This document shows positions 1 through 7,131 of a stretch of 11,782 nt of DNA, one piece after another. This DNA comes from LMUY01 sp964657445 (GTDB lineage: Bacteria > Pseudomonadota > Alphaproteobacteria > Acetobacterales > Acetobacteraceae). Position numbers and translations under genes: made by a program. The stretch's first letter is position 1; each line of letters starts with the position of its first letter. The stretch covers positions 1 through 11,782 of the forward strand of contig CAZZVB010000145.1 in assembly GCA_964657445.1 (NCBI GenBank). Direction: 5' to 3'. Under the pieces are notes generated by a model. That model was given only the letters and a program-made list of their open reading frames with translations, did not search any database and was not told where the DNA came from.

Positions 1-1
1 C

Positions 2-1072
2 GTCATCCTGCGCGGCGCGCTCGACGGCATGGCCGCCGTGGTGCCCTACGGTGACCCGGCGCTCGCGCAGTTGCGGCCGCAGCTGATCCCTGCCGCGATA
101 GGCGCGGATGGCGGCATGCAGGACCTCGGCGGCTTCTACGGCCTGCACCCGGCGATGCCGCAGATGGCCGCGATGTACCGCGCTGGAGACCTGCTGCCGG
201 TGCACGCGGTCGCCGGGCACTACCGCAGCCGCAGCCATTTCGAGGCGCAGGACTACATGGAAAGCGGCGCCGACCAGCGCATGACCAGCGGCTGGCTGAA
301 CCGCGCCGTGATGGCGATGCCCAAGCCCGCTGGGCCGGAGGCGGCGGTCGCCGTCGGCCTGACCACGCCCTTGCTGATGCGCGGCCCCGCCGCCATCGGC
401 GCTTACGCTCCCTTGGGCGCCCTGCACGAGCCGGACCCGGACCTCTACGCCCGCATCGCCATGCTCAACGCCAACGATCCGGTGACCGGCCCGGCGATCC
501 GCGAAGGCCTGCGCGACCGCGGCCAGGCCGCCGCAGCGCTCGCCGGGACGGAGCAGGCCAAGAACATGTACGCCTTCCGCGCCCTGGCCGGCGCCGCCGG
601 CCACCTGCTCGCAACCCCCACCGGCCCGCGCGTCGCCGCGCTGGAGCTGGGCGGCTGGGACACGCACGCCGACCAGATGCGCCGTCTGAACGCCCCCCTG
701 GCCGAGCTGGACGCCGGCCTGGCCGCATTGAAGGACGGTCTGGGCGACGCCTGGGCCAAGACCACGGTCCTGGTCATGACCGAATTCGGCCGCACCGCCC
801 GGGTCAACGGCACCGGCGGCACCGATCACGGCACCGGGACCGTCGCCTTCATTGCAGGCGGCAAGGTGGCGGGCGGCCGGGTGCTCGCCAATTGGCCCGG
901 CCTCGCCGGCGGCAACCTCTTCGAGAACCGCGACCTGCAGCCCACCGCAGACCTGCGCTCCTTGGCCAAGGGCCTGCTAATTGCCCATCTGGGCGTACCG
1001 GCCAGCGCGATGGGATCGATCTTCCCCGACAGCACCGTAGCGCCGCCCGCGACTGGGCTGCTGCGCGCATAG
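2..1072 (+). CDS. DUF1501 family protein, 5'-truncated by the window edge
   Basis: The reading frame is open from base 2, and the residues before the first ATG at 29 (VILRGALDG) match the usual start of the mature DUF1501 domain, so the gene begins upstream. About 356 residues are visible; family members are about 390-400, so the missing piece is probably the signal peptide and first strand. Family hallmarks in order are an HYRSRSHF-type motif near 218-241, a GGWDTH motif near 650-665, an EFGRT motif at 782-796 and a GTDHG motif near 818-832. These are the conserved metal and active-site-like residues of this alkaline-phosphatase/sulfatase-like fold. DUF1501 proteins are exported, often by Tat, and usually sit next to a DUF1800 gene, which would be upstream here. 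Substrate is unknown. GC is very high, like the paa genes at the other end. Confidence 0.93.
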   Translation, partial: VILRGALDGMAAVVPYGDPALAQLRPQLIPAAIGADGGMQDLGGFYGLHPAMPQMAAMYRAGDLLPVHAVAGHYRSRSHFEAQDYMESGADQRMTSGWLNRAVMAMPKPAGPEAAVAVGLTTPLLMRGPAAIGAYAPLGALHEPDPDLYARIAMLNANDPVTGPAIREGLRDRGQAAAALAGTEQAKNMYAFRALAGAAGHLLATPTGPRVAALELGGWDTHADQMRRLNAPLAELDAGLAALKDGLGDAWAKTTVLVMTEFGRTARVNGTGGTDHGTGTVAFIAGGKVAGGRVLANWPGLAGGNLFENRDLQPTADLRSLAKGLLIAHLGVPASAMGSIFPDSTVAPPATGLLRA

Positions 1073-1170
1073 CCAATACCGGCGGGGTGGGCGGGCGACG
1101 GATCGCAGCCGATGCGCCGCACCGCTCTGCACGACATTGAGCGGGCGAACTTCCGCAACCGTCCAAACCT

Positions 1171-1176
1171 AATAAT
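1171..1176 (+). promoter_or_regulatory. possible -10 box for the cupin gene
   Basis: AATAAT matches five of six bases of the TATAAT consensus and stands out as an AT-rich patch in a GC-rich spacer, 40 bases before the cupin start codon. No good -35 box is seen 15-18 bases upstream, so this is a weak call. Confidence 0.25.
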
Positions 1177-1202
1177 CTGCGACTTGCACCAAGGCATGAG
1201 AC

Positions 1203-1209
1203 GAAAGGA
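1203..1209 (+). promoter_or_regulatory. ribosome binding site that fixes the cupin start
   Basis: GAAAGGA lies 7 bases before the ATG at 1217. The in-frame ATGs at 1112 and 1196 lack a comparable site, so 1217 is preferred. Confidence 0.7.
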
Positions 1210-1216
1210 CCCGATC

Positions 1217-2557
1217 ATGAACGATTCCTTGAGCAACATGGCGGCCGGCCGGTTGGTGACAAAAGTCGTCGACTCCAGCGGCAAGCAGGGCTTCGACTAT
1301 GAGGTCGGCATCTCCGCAGAGACGGCCGGCGCGTCGGGTATCCACATGCAGCTCTTGACGATCCCGCCTGGCGCGAGGGCCAAAGCGCACCGTCATCGCT
1401 CCCATGAGACGGCGATCTTCGGCCTGAAGGGAACATCGGCGGTCTGGCATGGACCAAACCTCCAGCAGCACAGCGTCGTCCCGGAGGGCGCCTTCTTCTA
1501 CATCCCCGCCGACGTCCCGCATCTGCCGTATAACCCGAGCCGCATACATCCTGCGACGGCAGTAATCAGCCGCACAGATCCGAACGAACAGGAAAGTGTC
1601 GAGTTGTTGCCGGACCTCGAAGCACTTGCCTCACCCGTGCGGCGCGCGAACCGTTACGTGTTTTTCGGCACCGCCACAGACATCCTCATCGGCGGCGAGG
1701 CAACCGGCGGCGAATGGGCATTGCTTCGCGTCGAAAAACCGCCAGGCGCTTCGACGCCCCCGCATCTTCACACGCGCGAGGACGAGACGGTCGCCATGAT
1801 CGAGGGCGTGCTTCATGTCGAAGTCGGCGGACAAACCATCGACCTTACGGCTGGCGACGTGGCAACACTGCCGCGGAACGTCGCGCACCGTCTGAGCAAC
1901 CGCTCAGGGGCGCCCTGCCGCTATCACCTGTTCTGCACCCCTGCCGGCTTCGACACCTTCGTGCGGGAGGCCGGCCAACAACGCGGCAGCACCGCGCAAC
2001 CTCTGTCTGATCCGTCCCAAGCTGCCATCCGGGCGGGCATTAAGTTCCTTGACGAGTCGGCGCTTGCCGAGAGCCGCATCGCTTCGGCGCGCGCCGTCAT
2101 GCGATCTTTCGATGCGCCTCGTAGCGTCTTGGGCGCTTGGCTCGAAATGCAGGATGCGCGCAGCGGACCTGGCGCCCCCTGCCTGCTCCGCCAAACCATT
2201 CCGCCGGGCGTGACGATCCCGCTGCACAGCGAGCCGGCCCCCCTCGCCTTCACCCTGCTTGACGGTTCGATCGATCTGTATGCCGCGGGCCTTGGTCATT
2301 GGGAGACCATCACGGCGCCGGGTATCGTCAAAGTACCGGGCGGTGACCCACTCGCGCTGCGGAATTCCTCTGGCCAATCGGCGACTTTGTTGCGCGTCGT
2401 GACGGAGCGCGAAGCAGCCGCGTTGCGCGAGATCGCCCACCCCTTAGGCGACGATGGCGCGCAAGGTCTTGAGACCCACGGGTCATCGCAGGCCCAGGAA
2501 GCCGCTCGGACGCTGGGCTATTGCTTCGCTGCGGCGGACGAAGCAGCCGCGATCTAG
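1217..2557 (+). CDS. three-cupin-domain protein (bicupin with a degenerate third cupin)
   Basis: This is a predicted 446-residue soluble protein with no signal peptide. Cupin 1 (about residues 43-120) has both consensus motifs: G52, H58, H60 and E64, then G91, P97, H102 and N106. Cupin 2 (about 167-247) also has them: G177, H183, H185 and E190, then G213, P219, H224 and N228. Both can therefore bind a divalent metal through three His and one Glu. A third cupin-like segment (about 308-397) keeps the PPG turn and H337 but lacks the second His, the Glu and the distal His. Bicupins of this kind include dioxygenases (gentisate or quercetinase-like), decarboxylases and sugar-binding proteins; the sequence does not decide between them. 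The next gene starts 60 bases downstream on the same strand. The substrate is not recognised. Confidence 0.88.
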   Translation: MNDSLSNMAAGRLVTKVVDSSGKQGFDYEVGISAETAGASGIHMQLLTIPPGARAKAHRHRSHETAIFGLKGTSAVWHGPNLQQHSVVPEGAFFYIPADVPHLPYNPSRIHPATAVISRTDPNEQESVELLPDLEALASPVRRANRYVFFGTATDILIGGEATGGEWALLRVEKPPGASTPPHLHTREDETVAMIEGVLHVEVGGQTIDLTAGDVATLPRNVAHRLSNRSGAPCRYHLFCTPAGFDTFVREAGQQRGSTAQPLSDPSQAAIRAGIKFLDESALAESRIASARAVMRSFDAPRSVLGAWLEMQDARSGPGAPCLLRQTIPPGVTIPLHSEPAPLAFTLLDGSIDLYAAGLGHWETITAPGIVKVPGGDPLALRNSSGQSATLLRVVTEREAAALREIAHPLGDDGAQGLETHGSSQAQEAARTLGYCFAAADEAAAI

Positions 2558-2617
2558 CAGTTGCGCCTCACCGGGCGGCTGCCTGCGATCTTCGTGAGCA
2601 AGCTTGGAGTTTTACGA

Positions 2618-3010
2618 ATGATGAAAGCGATCGTGGTCCTAGCGGCCGCTTGCGGCGGTATCGCGCCCGTCGCAGCGGAGCCGGTCACGCCGGGACCCAA
2701 TCCCACCTTCACGGCCTGTTCGAACAAGGCCAACACGACGGTCGCCATGGAGGATTGCGCAAAGGCTGGTTTGGCAGATGCCAACCGCCGGGTGAACGCC
2801 GCCTATCAGGCGGCCCTGCCCAGCCTTCCTGCCGATCAGCAGGACAAGCTGCGCGTGGCTGAACGGACCTGGCTGCTGTTCCGCGAGCAGGATTGCCGTG
2901 TCTACACGGGTGTCGATGCAGGTTCGATGGCCGCGCCTTCCTATCTGAATTGCATGGTCGAGCGGACGGAGACCCGCGTCCGCGAACTCACGGCATTCAG
3001 CCAGAAATGA
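2618..3010 (+). CDS. small secreted protein of the LprI/DUF1311 lysozyme-inhibitor-like family
   Basis: The predicted 130-residue protein starts at the ATG at 2618, which has GGAG 8 bases upstream; an ATG at 2621 follows directly. Residues 1-20 form a signal peptide with likely cleavage after VAA. The mature part has four cysteines (34, 47, 93, 112), fit for two disulfides, and the family pattern: a Cys-containing strand, a DCAKAGLADANRRVNAAYQ helix, then an aromatic AERTWLLFREQDC segment and a C-terminal Cys followed by TETRVREL. This matches the Pfam LprI-type domain (PF07007), whose mycobacterial member inhibits lysozyme; many other members have no known role. A Cys at residue 12 lies inside the hydrophobic stretch but does not form a good lipobox, so a soluble periplasmic location is more likely. 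It is followed closely by the beta-helix gene and may be co-transcribed with it. Confidence 0.85.
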   Translation: MMKAIVVLAAACGGIAPVAAEPVTPGPNPTFTACSNKANTTVAMEDCAKAGLADANRRVNAAYQAALPSLPADQQDKLRVAERTWLLFREQDCRVYTGVDAGSMAAPSYLNCMVERTETRVRELTAFSQK

Positions 3011-3056
3011 TGGCTTTTCCCGGTCGATGGCGTTCGTCGCGCCGTGCGAGCCCGCC

Positions 3057-3061
3057 GAGGG
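3057..3061 (+). promoter_or_regulatory. ribosome binding site supporting a GTG start for the beta-helix gene
   Basis: GAGGG lies 8 bases before the in-frame GTG at 3070. The rival ATG at 3007 overlaps the stop of the previous gene (ATGA) but has no purine-rich site of its own and would depend on translational coupling. Confidence 0.5.
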
Positions 3062-3069
3062 CTAGCCGG

Positions 3070-5040
3070 GTGGCGACGTTCGCGGCGCGAACCGCCCGGT
3101 TCGCCAGACATGGCGCCCTGATCCTCCTGCTCGCGGGGGGTGGGGCGACCGTAGCGCTCGCGCAATCACCGACGCTGATGGTGGACGCTGCGCGCGGGTC
3201 CGACGCCGGCGATGGATCGTCTGCCCACCCCTTCAAGACGGTCGGCCGATGTGCCACGATCGCCCAGGCTGGTGCGCGTTGCCTCATCCATGGCGGCACT
3301 TATGGCGAGATGCTCACGCCGCCGCATGACGGCGTCATCTTTGAGGGCGTGCCGAACGAAACGGCGGTGATCACCACCGCCGACCCGGTCAGCGGCTGGA
3401 CGGCGCAACGCGGCGGCGTGTTCACGACCGCCGTCGCGCTCAGCCACGCAATCCCAGTGTCGCATGCGGGCCAGTCCTGGCCCGGCGACGCGGTGTTCGA
3501 TGGTGGCCGGGAAATCCCACAGGCGCAGTGGCCGGCCGCGAGCAACGATCCGCTCAAGCCGCACTGGGCCACGATCGCCTCCGTCCCCACGCCTGACCTC
3601 AGAAACGGCCAGGCCACGCCGGAGGGCGTAATTGCCGACCCGGCACTGCCGGCCTTCTCCAGTCCGGCACAGCGCGCAACCATCCACATCTGGTCGGGCT
3701 CCGGGCCGTTTGCGGAATACGAGGGCGCGGTGACGGCCGCACCAGGGGGCCGGGTCGCCTACATCCCGCTCGGCGCCTTTGAATCGAACTTCGCTAGGCC
3801 GGGCGGCCTGTATTATGTCGTAGGGGCGCCCGAACTCCTCACCGCCGACACCTGGGCGTATGACGCGGCCACCCAGGTGCTCAGTTGGAAGCCACCGCCG
3901 GGCGTCGATCCCAACCAGCGGGCCGTGCGCGTGAAGCAACGCCCGGCCACAATCGATCTGTCCGGGCGCGCTGGCATCGTCATCCGCCATCTGACGCTGG
4001 TGGGCGGCGGCGTTGTGATGGACAAGGCCAGCCGTCACAACCGGCTGGAGGCGATCACCGCGCTTCACCTCAGTGCCACGCAGCGGCCGCATGCGCTCTC
4101 GCCTGCGGTGAACGGAGACCTGTTCAACTTCGGCATCCTGCTGGACGGCCAGGACGAGACGCTGACCGACAGCACCATAGCCTTCACCACACAGAACGGC
4201 GTGACCCTGCACGGGGCCGGCGCGCGCGTGGATAACGTGCTGATCCACGACGTGGACACCTTCGGCGACGGCGCAGCCGGCATCTACATCGGCGACCGCG
4301 ACAGCGACGTCACCGAGCCGCGCGTCACCCACACCACGATCTACCGCTCAGGGGGCGCCGATATCGCGATTTCGGCCAATTCGCGCGGCGATCCAACGTT
4401 GCGGCCCTCCACGGTACGCAATATGGAACTCGCGTCGAACAATTTGTTCGGCGCCATGTGGCTGCGAACCGACGGCGGAGCGATCTATGCCTGCTGCCGA
4501 AACGTCACGACAGGATCTCGCATCCACGATAACTGGATACATGCCAACGTTGCGCCTGCAAACACGCACCCACCCGCGGGACAGGCTAAACTCTCGCCTT
4601 ATGCCGGCGTCTATTGGGACAACGGAATGGGCGGCGTGGACATACGCAACAACCTGGTGTGGGAGAGCTTTCCCGACATCTTCATCCACGGCAACAGCTC
4701 GGCCGACCAGCCGACGCAGGACGTGCATATCGTTGGCAACACCACAGCGGACGCGACCAGCAACTGCAACCTCATGCTCACGGCCATGGTTGCTGCGGCC
4801 GACGTGGAGGCGGCGAACAACCGTGTTCTGTTCGCGCCTCGCCTGGTCAACAAAGCGGCCACCGGCATCCATGTCGTTGACAATGGACCCGAGGAAGCCG
4901 GGTCCGCCATCGCCGGACGCCCCGGCTGTTCCCTGGCCGGCTGTGTGGCTGGCGAGCCGGCGCCGGTCTTCCCGCCCGGACATGCCGGGCCTGCGCCGCC
5001 CGTCTGCGACAAGCCGGCTCCGGCCAGTGCAGTACGCTAA
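3070..5040 (+). CDS. secreted right-handed parallel beta-helix protein, polysaccharide-lyase-like
   Basis: From the GTG at 3070 the product is 656 residues. Residues 1-31 form a standard signal peptide with cleavage after ALA. A start at 3007 would add 21 Arg-rich residues and give an unusually long n-region. The N-terminal part of the mature protein (about 37-75) has the VDAARGSDAGDGS... HPFKT pattern that opens many pectate-lyase-fold proteins of the DUF1565 type. A long inserted region follows, then a beta-helix core at about 295-600 with repeated strand-turn units ending in N or G. Within it, DGGAIY (468-473) and YWDNG (514-518) are typical of this fold. The tail from about 610 is Pro/Ala-rich with three Cys. 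Such proteins cleave or bind polysaccharides outside the cytoplasm, but no catalytic set was recognised, so lyase activity is inference. It may be an operon partner of the LprI-like gene. Confidence 0.85.
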   Translation: MATFAARTARFARHGALILLLAGGGATVALAQSPTLMVDAARGSDAGDGSSAHPFKTVGRCATIAQAGARCLIHGGTYGEMLTPPHDGVIFEGVPNETAVITTADPVSGWTAQRGGVFTTAVALSHAIPVSHAGQSWPGDAVFDGGREIPQAQWPAASNDPLKPHWATIASVPTPDLRNGQATPEGVIADPALPAFSSPAQRATIHIWSGSGPFAEYEGAVTAAPGGRVAYIPLGAFESNFARPGGLYYVVGAPELLTADTWAYDAATQVLSWKPPPGVDPNQRAVRVKQRPATIDLSGRAGIVIRHLTLVGGGVVMDKASRHNRLEAITALHLSATQRPHALSPAVNGDLFNFGILLDGQDETLTDSTIAFTTQNGVTLHGAGARVDNVLIHDVDTFGDGAAGIYIGDRDSDVTEPRVTHTTIYRSGGADIAISANSRGDPTLRPSTVRNMELASNNLFGAMWLRTDGGAIYACCRNVTTGSRIHDNWIHANVAPANTHPPAGQAKLSPYAGVYWDNGMGGVDIRNNLVWESFPDIFIHGNSSADQPTQDVHIVGNTTADATSNCNLMLTAMVAAADVEAANNRVLFAPRLVNKAATGIHVVDNGPEEAGSAIAGRPGCSLAGCVAGEPAPVFPPGHAGPAPPVCDKPAPASAVR

Positions 5041-5101
5041 CGATAAGCCTAAGGCGTTGAACGCAGACGACGTCGTGCACCGCGCGATGGCCGGCTTATC
5101 G
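5041..5101. repeat. 9-bp inverted repeat spanning a convergent gene junction
   Basis: CGATAAGCC at 5041-5049 is the exact reverse complement of GGCTTATCG at 5093-5101, with 43 bases between. The left arm begins at the first base after the stop of the beta-helix gene; the right arm contains the stop codon of the opposing DUF347 gene. A 10-bp perfect palindrome, ACGACGTCGT, sits between them at 5067-5076. No T-tract follows either arm, so this is not a classical intrinsic terminator, though it may help stop or stabilise both converging transcripts. Confidence 0.6.
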
Positions 5102-5869
5102 CGCGTCCGATCCCGGGTGCCCGCCCGCCCGTTGAGGGAGCAGCGCCAGGCACGCGATGATGAACGCCGCGAGGACGGCTGACGCGATCGGACGGCTCAC
5201 GTCCAGGCCACCCTGCGCGACTGGCTTATCGAGAAAGTCGCCGACGGTGGCGCCGAGTGGCCGCGTCAGGATGAAGGCTGCCCAAAACAGCAGGACCCGC
5301 GAGACGTTCGTCCGGTAGTATGCCGCGACGAGCACAAGCAATCCTGCTCCGAAAACAAGCGCGCCGCCTTCATAGCCGAGCCCGGAGTCTGCGATCCAGT
5401 CACCGAGCGCCGTCCCGAGCGTCTGCGAAAAGGTGATCGTGATCCAATAGAAGATTTCAGCCTTCGGAGTTCGAATGGCATCGACCGCGACCGAGCCGAG
5501 CGTGCGATACCAAAGGCCCAGCGACGCGACAACGCAGACCAGCAGCAAGAGCGAGCCGCCCGTGTAGCCGATGCCAAGCGAACGATCGGCAAAGTCCGCC
5601 ATCGTCGTGCCGGCTGTGGTCGAGGCGACGATCGTTGCCCAGTAGAGGAAAGGATGGAACCGCTTGACGGCGATCTGCGCCCAGACGAACAGGATCAGCG
5701 CCACGGCGAAGATGAGCGTGCCGACGAGATACCCGAGGCCCATCGTCATGGTGACGGTGTCGCCGCCCGTCTCGCCGAGGGTGGTTGCGGCGATCTTTAT
5801 AATCCAGAAGATCAGCGTGATCTCCGGCACCTTGCTCAAGGCGTCGCGGCCATTCTGGGTGAGTATCAT
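5096..5869 (-). CDS. integral membrane protein with four DUF347 repeats (COG4705-like)
   Basis: The predicted 257-residue protein is almost wholly hydrophobic, with eight membrane helices arranged as four tandem two-helix repeats (about 15-70, 71-126, 134-188, 189-246). Each repeat has a Trp near the start of its first helix (W22, W77, W142, W196), a short LG-rich turn and an acidic residue exactly 15 positions later (D37, D92, D157, D211). The first three add a GLGY or GIGY motif (44-47, 99-102, 163-166). This matches Pfam DUF347, a repeat of unknown function described with two membrane segments and a conserved Trp. There is no signal peptide. The ATG at 5869 has GGAG 8 bases upstream. It follows the beta-propeller gene after 32 bases and is probably in the same transcript. 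Four-fold repeated acids in a membrane suggest a cation-handling transporter or channel, but this is inference. Confidence 0.9.
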   Translation of the reverse strand: MILTQNGRDALSKVPEITLIFWIIKIAATTLGETGGDTVTMTMGLGYLVGTLIFAVALILFVWAQIAVKRFHPFLYWATIVASTTAGTTMADFADRSLGIGYTGGSLLLLVCVVASLGLWYRTLGSVAVDAIRTPKAEIFYWITITFSQTLGTALGDWIADSGLGYEGGALVFGAGLLVLVAAYYRTNVSRVLLFWAAFILTRPLGATVGDFLDKPVAQGGLDVSRPIASAVLAAFIIACLALLPQRAGGHPGSDAR

Positions 5870-5901
5870 CGCTGCGTCTCCGGGTGATTTCTTCGCACCG
5901 T

Positions 5902-6918
5902 TTACTTCACGGGATCGAGGAACATGAGTTTCAGCGTTCCGGGGCGCGGACGCGGCCGGCCGCCCGGCTGCGGGCTGGGATCAGTGTCAGCGGCCGCAAC
6001 GAACAATCTGCCGGACACGGGATCGACCGCCATGGTTCGCCCGCTGACGCCTGTCGCGATAGGCTCGAGCGGCCGGTAAGTATCGGCTGAGGTCTGCTGG
6101 TATGCCGTGATAGTTCCGTCGGCGCCATTGGAGCTGAAGACCCGCTTGCGGGTAGGGTCCCAGGCGACGGCGTCACTGCCTTTGCCGATGGGCAGCTTGG
6201 CAACGATCCGGCCCGTGCCGGCATCCACCACCATCATCGTGCTGTTGACACAGCTCATGAAAAGCCGTCGCTCCACACGATCGAGCGCGAGCCCATGAGG
6301 ATTTTTGCAGTCCGGAGCCGGCCAGCGCGCGACCACTGCGTTGGTGCGGGCATCGATTTTGATGAGGTCGCTGTTTTCCTCACCAGCCACGTAAACGCTT
6401 CCGCCGTCATCTGCGGCGGCATACTCCATCTTCTCGCCGACTTTGATCGTCGCGATAGCGGCATCGGTTTTGGTGTCGATGACGGTGATCGCGCCTGGAT
6501 CACCCTCGATCACGAAGACATGGCCAGTCGCTTTATCAAGGACGGCAGCATCGGCATCCTTGTCGGCCGGGATTCGCTTGATGACGTCCAGGGTCAGGAG
6601 ATCAAAGGCCAGGGCTAATCCGCTTTGGCCATCGGCGGTGAAGCCTTGCCCTGTCGCTGCAGAGATCGCCGTGCCATGCGCACCGCCGGCGACACCCTTC
6701 ACGGTACCAATGATCGCGCCGGAGCGGCCGTCCACCACAGCGACCTGATCGCCATGCGCGACATAAACACGGCCGCTGCCCGGATCGAACACGACATAGT
6801 CCCAGCGATCCGGCGCGCCGAGTGGCACCGTTTTGGCGAGCATGTAAGGCGCTTCGGCCAATGACGGAGCAGCCGCGACCAAGCCGAGAACGACGAGGGA
6901 AAGCGCCAACAGCTTCAC
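5902..6918 (-). CDS. secreted YncE/YVTN-type seven-bladed beta-propeller protein
   Basis: The product is 338 residues from a GTG start at 6918; no in-frame ATG gives the signal peptide intact. Residues 1-23 form a signal peptide with cleavage near AEA. Seven blades follow, each with a D-x-x-x-G-R-V-Y-V-like strand and an I-D-x-x-T-x-A strand: visible starts are near residues 40, 84, 125, 168, 210, 250 and 297. This is the YncE/40-residue YVTN propeller family, periplasmic proteins of mostly unknown ligand. Two cysteines (204, 223) could form a disulfide linking neighbouring blades. The C-terminus has a Pro/Arg-rich strip (317-327) before the last strand, which would close the ring. No strong Shine-Dalgarno site is present, and a 10-bp palindrome lies 15-24 bases before the start. 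It is the first gene of a likely operon with the DUF347 gene. Confidence 0.9.
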   Translation of the reverse strand: MKLLALSLVVLGLVAAAPSLAEAPYMLAKTVPLGAPDRWDYVVFDPGSGRVYVAHGDQVAVVDGRSGAIIGTVKGVAGGAHGTAISAATGQGFTADGQSGLALAFDLLTLDVIKRIPADKDADAAVLDKATGHVFVIEGDPGAITVIDTKTDAAIATIKVGEKMEYAAADDGGSVYVAGEENSDLIKIDARTNAVVARWPAPDCKNPHGLALDRVERRLFMSCVNSTMMVVDAGTGRIVAKLPIGKGSDAVAWDPTRKRVFSSNGADGTITAYQQTSADTYRPLEPIATGVSGRTMAVDPVSGRLFVAAADTDPSPQPGGRPRPRPGTLKLMFLDPVK

Positions 6919-6932
6919 ACTCTACTTCATCC

Positions 6933-6942
6933 ATGACGTCAT
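6933..6942. promoter_or_regulatory. 10-bp perfect palindrome upstream of the propeller gene
   Basis: ATGACGTCAT is its own reverse complement and ends 15 bases before the GTG at 6918. It is a candidate regulator binding site in the leader of the propeller-DUF347 operon; the binding protein is unknown. Confidence 0.4.
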
Positions 6943-6957
6943 TACGAGATTGTTTCT

Positions 6958-7110
6958 ACAAGCCGTCTTGTTTACGGAGACGTATCGGCGCGGGGCGAGT
7001 GCCCAAACCACAGACATGCAGCAACTACCCACCTTGATTCACCCGGTCGAGCTCCGCCAGTAGTGCTTACTACCTAAAAGCGATATGTTATGGTATTCAC
7101 TACAGAGTGA
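6958..7110. promoter_or_regulatory. three 5-4-5 dyads in the divergent spacer, candidate operators
   Basis: The 213-base spacer between the minus-strand propeller gene and the plus-strand RpiR-type gene contains three perfect dyads with the same layout of 5-base arms and a 4-base spacer: ACAAG-ccgt-CTTGT (6958-6971), GTAGT-gctt-ACTAC (7060-7073) and TCACT-acag-AGTGA (7097-7110). The arms differ, but ACTAC also recurs at 7024-7028 and 7099-7103. RpiR-type regulators bind short inverted repeats and often control themselves and a divergent neighbour. Assignment to this regulator is inference. Confidence 0.4.
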
Positions 7111-7131
7111 TGGAGGGCTGGTGGTAGCGCT

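Noticed and set aside
2522..2545. TGCTTCG...CGAAGCA hairpin at the end of the cupin gene
   Set aside because: The 7-bp stem has a 10-base loop, lies within codons and has no following T-run, so it was not called a terminator.
3007..3060. Possible Tat signal (RR pair) in the extended N-terminus of the beta-helix protein
   Set aside because: The RR pair lacks the downstream FLK pattern and is too far from the hydrophobic stretch; the extension may not be translated.
3166..4332. 388-residue open frame on the minus strand
   Set aside because: It is antisense to the beta-helix gene, has low-complexity composition and no domain pattern.
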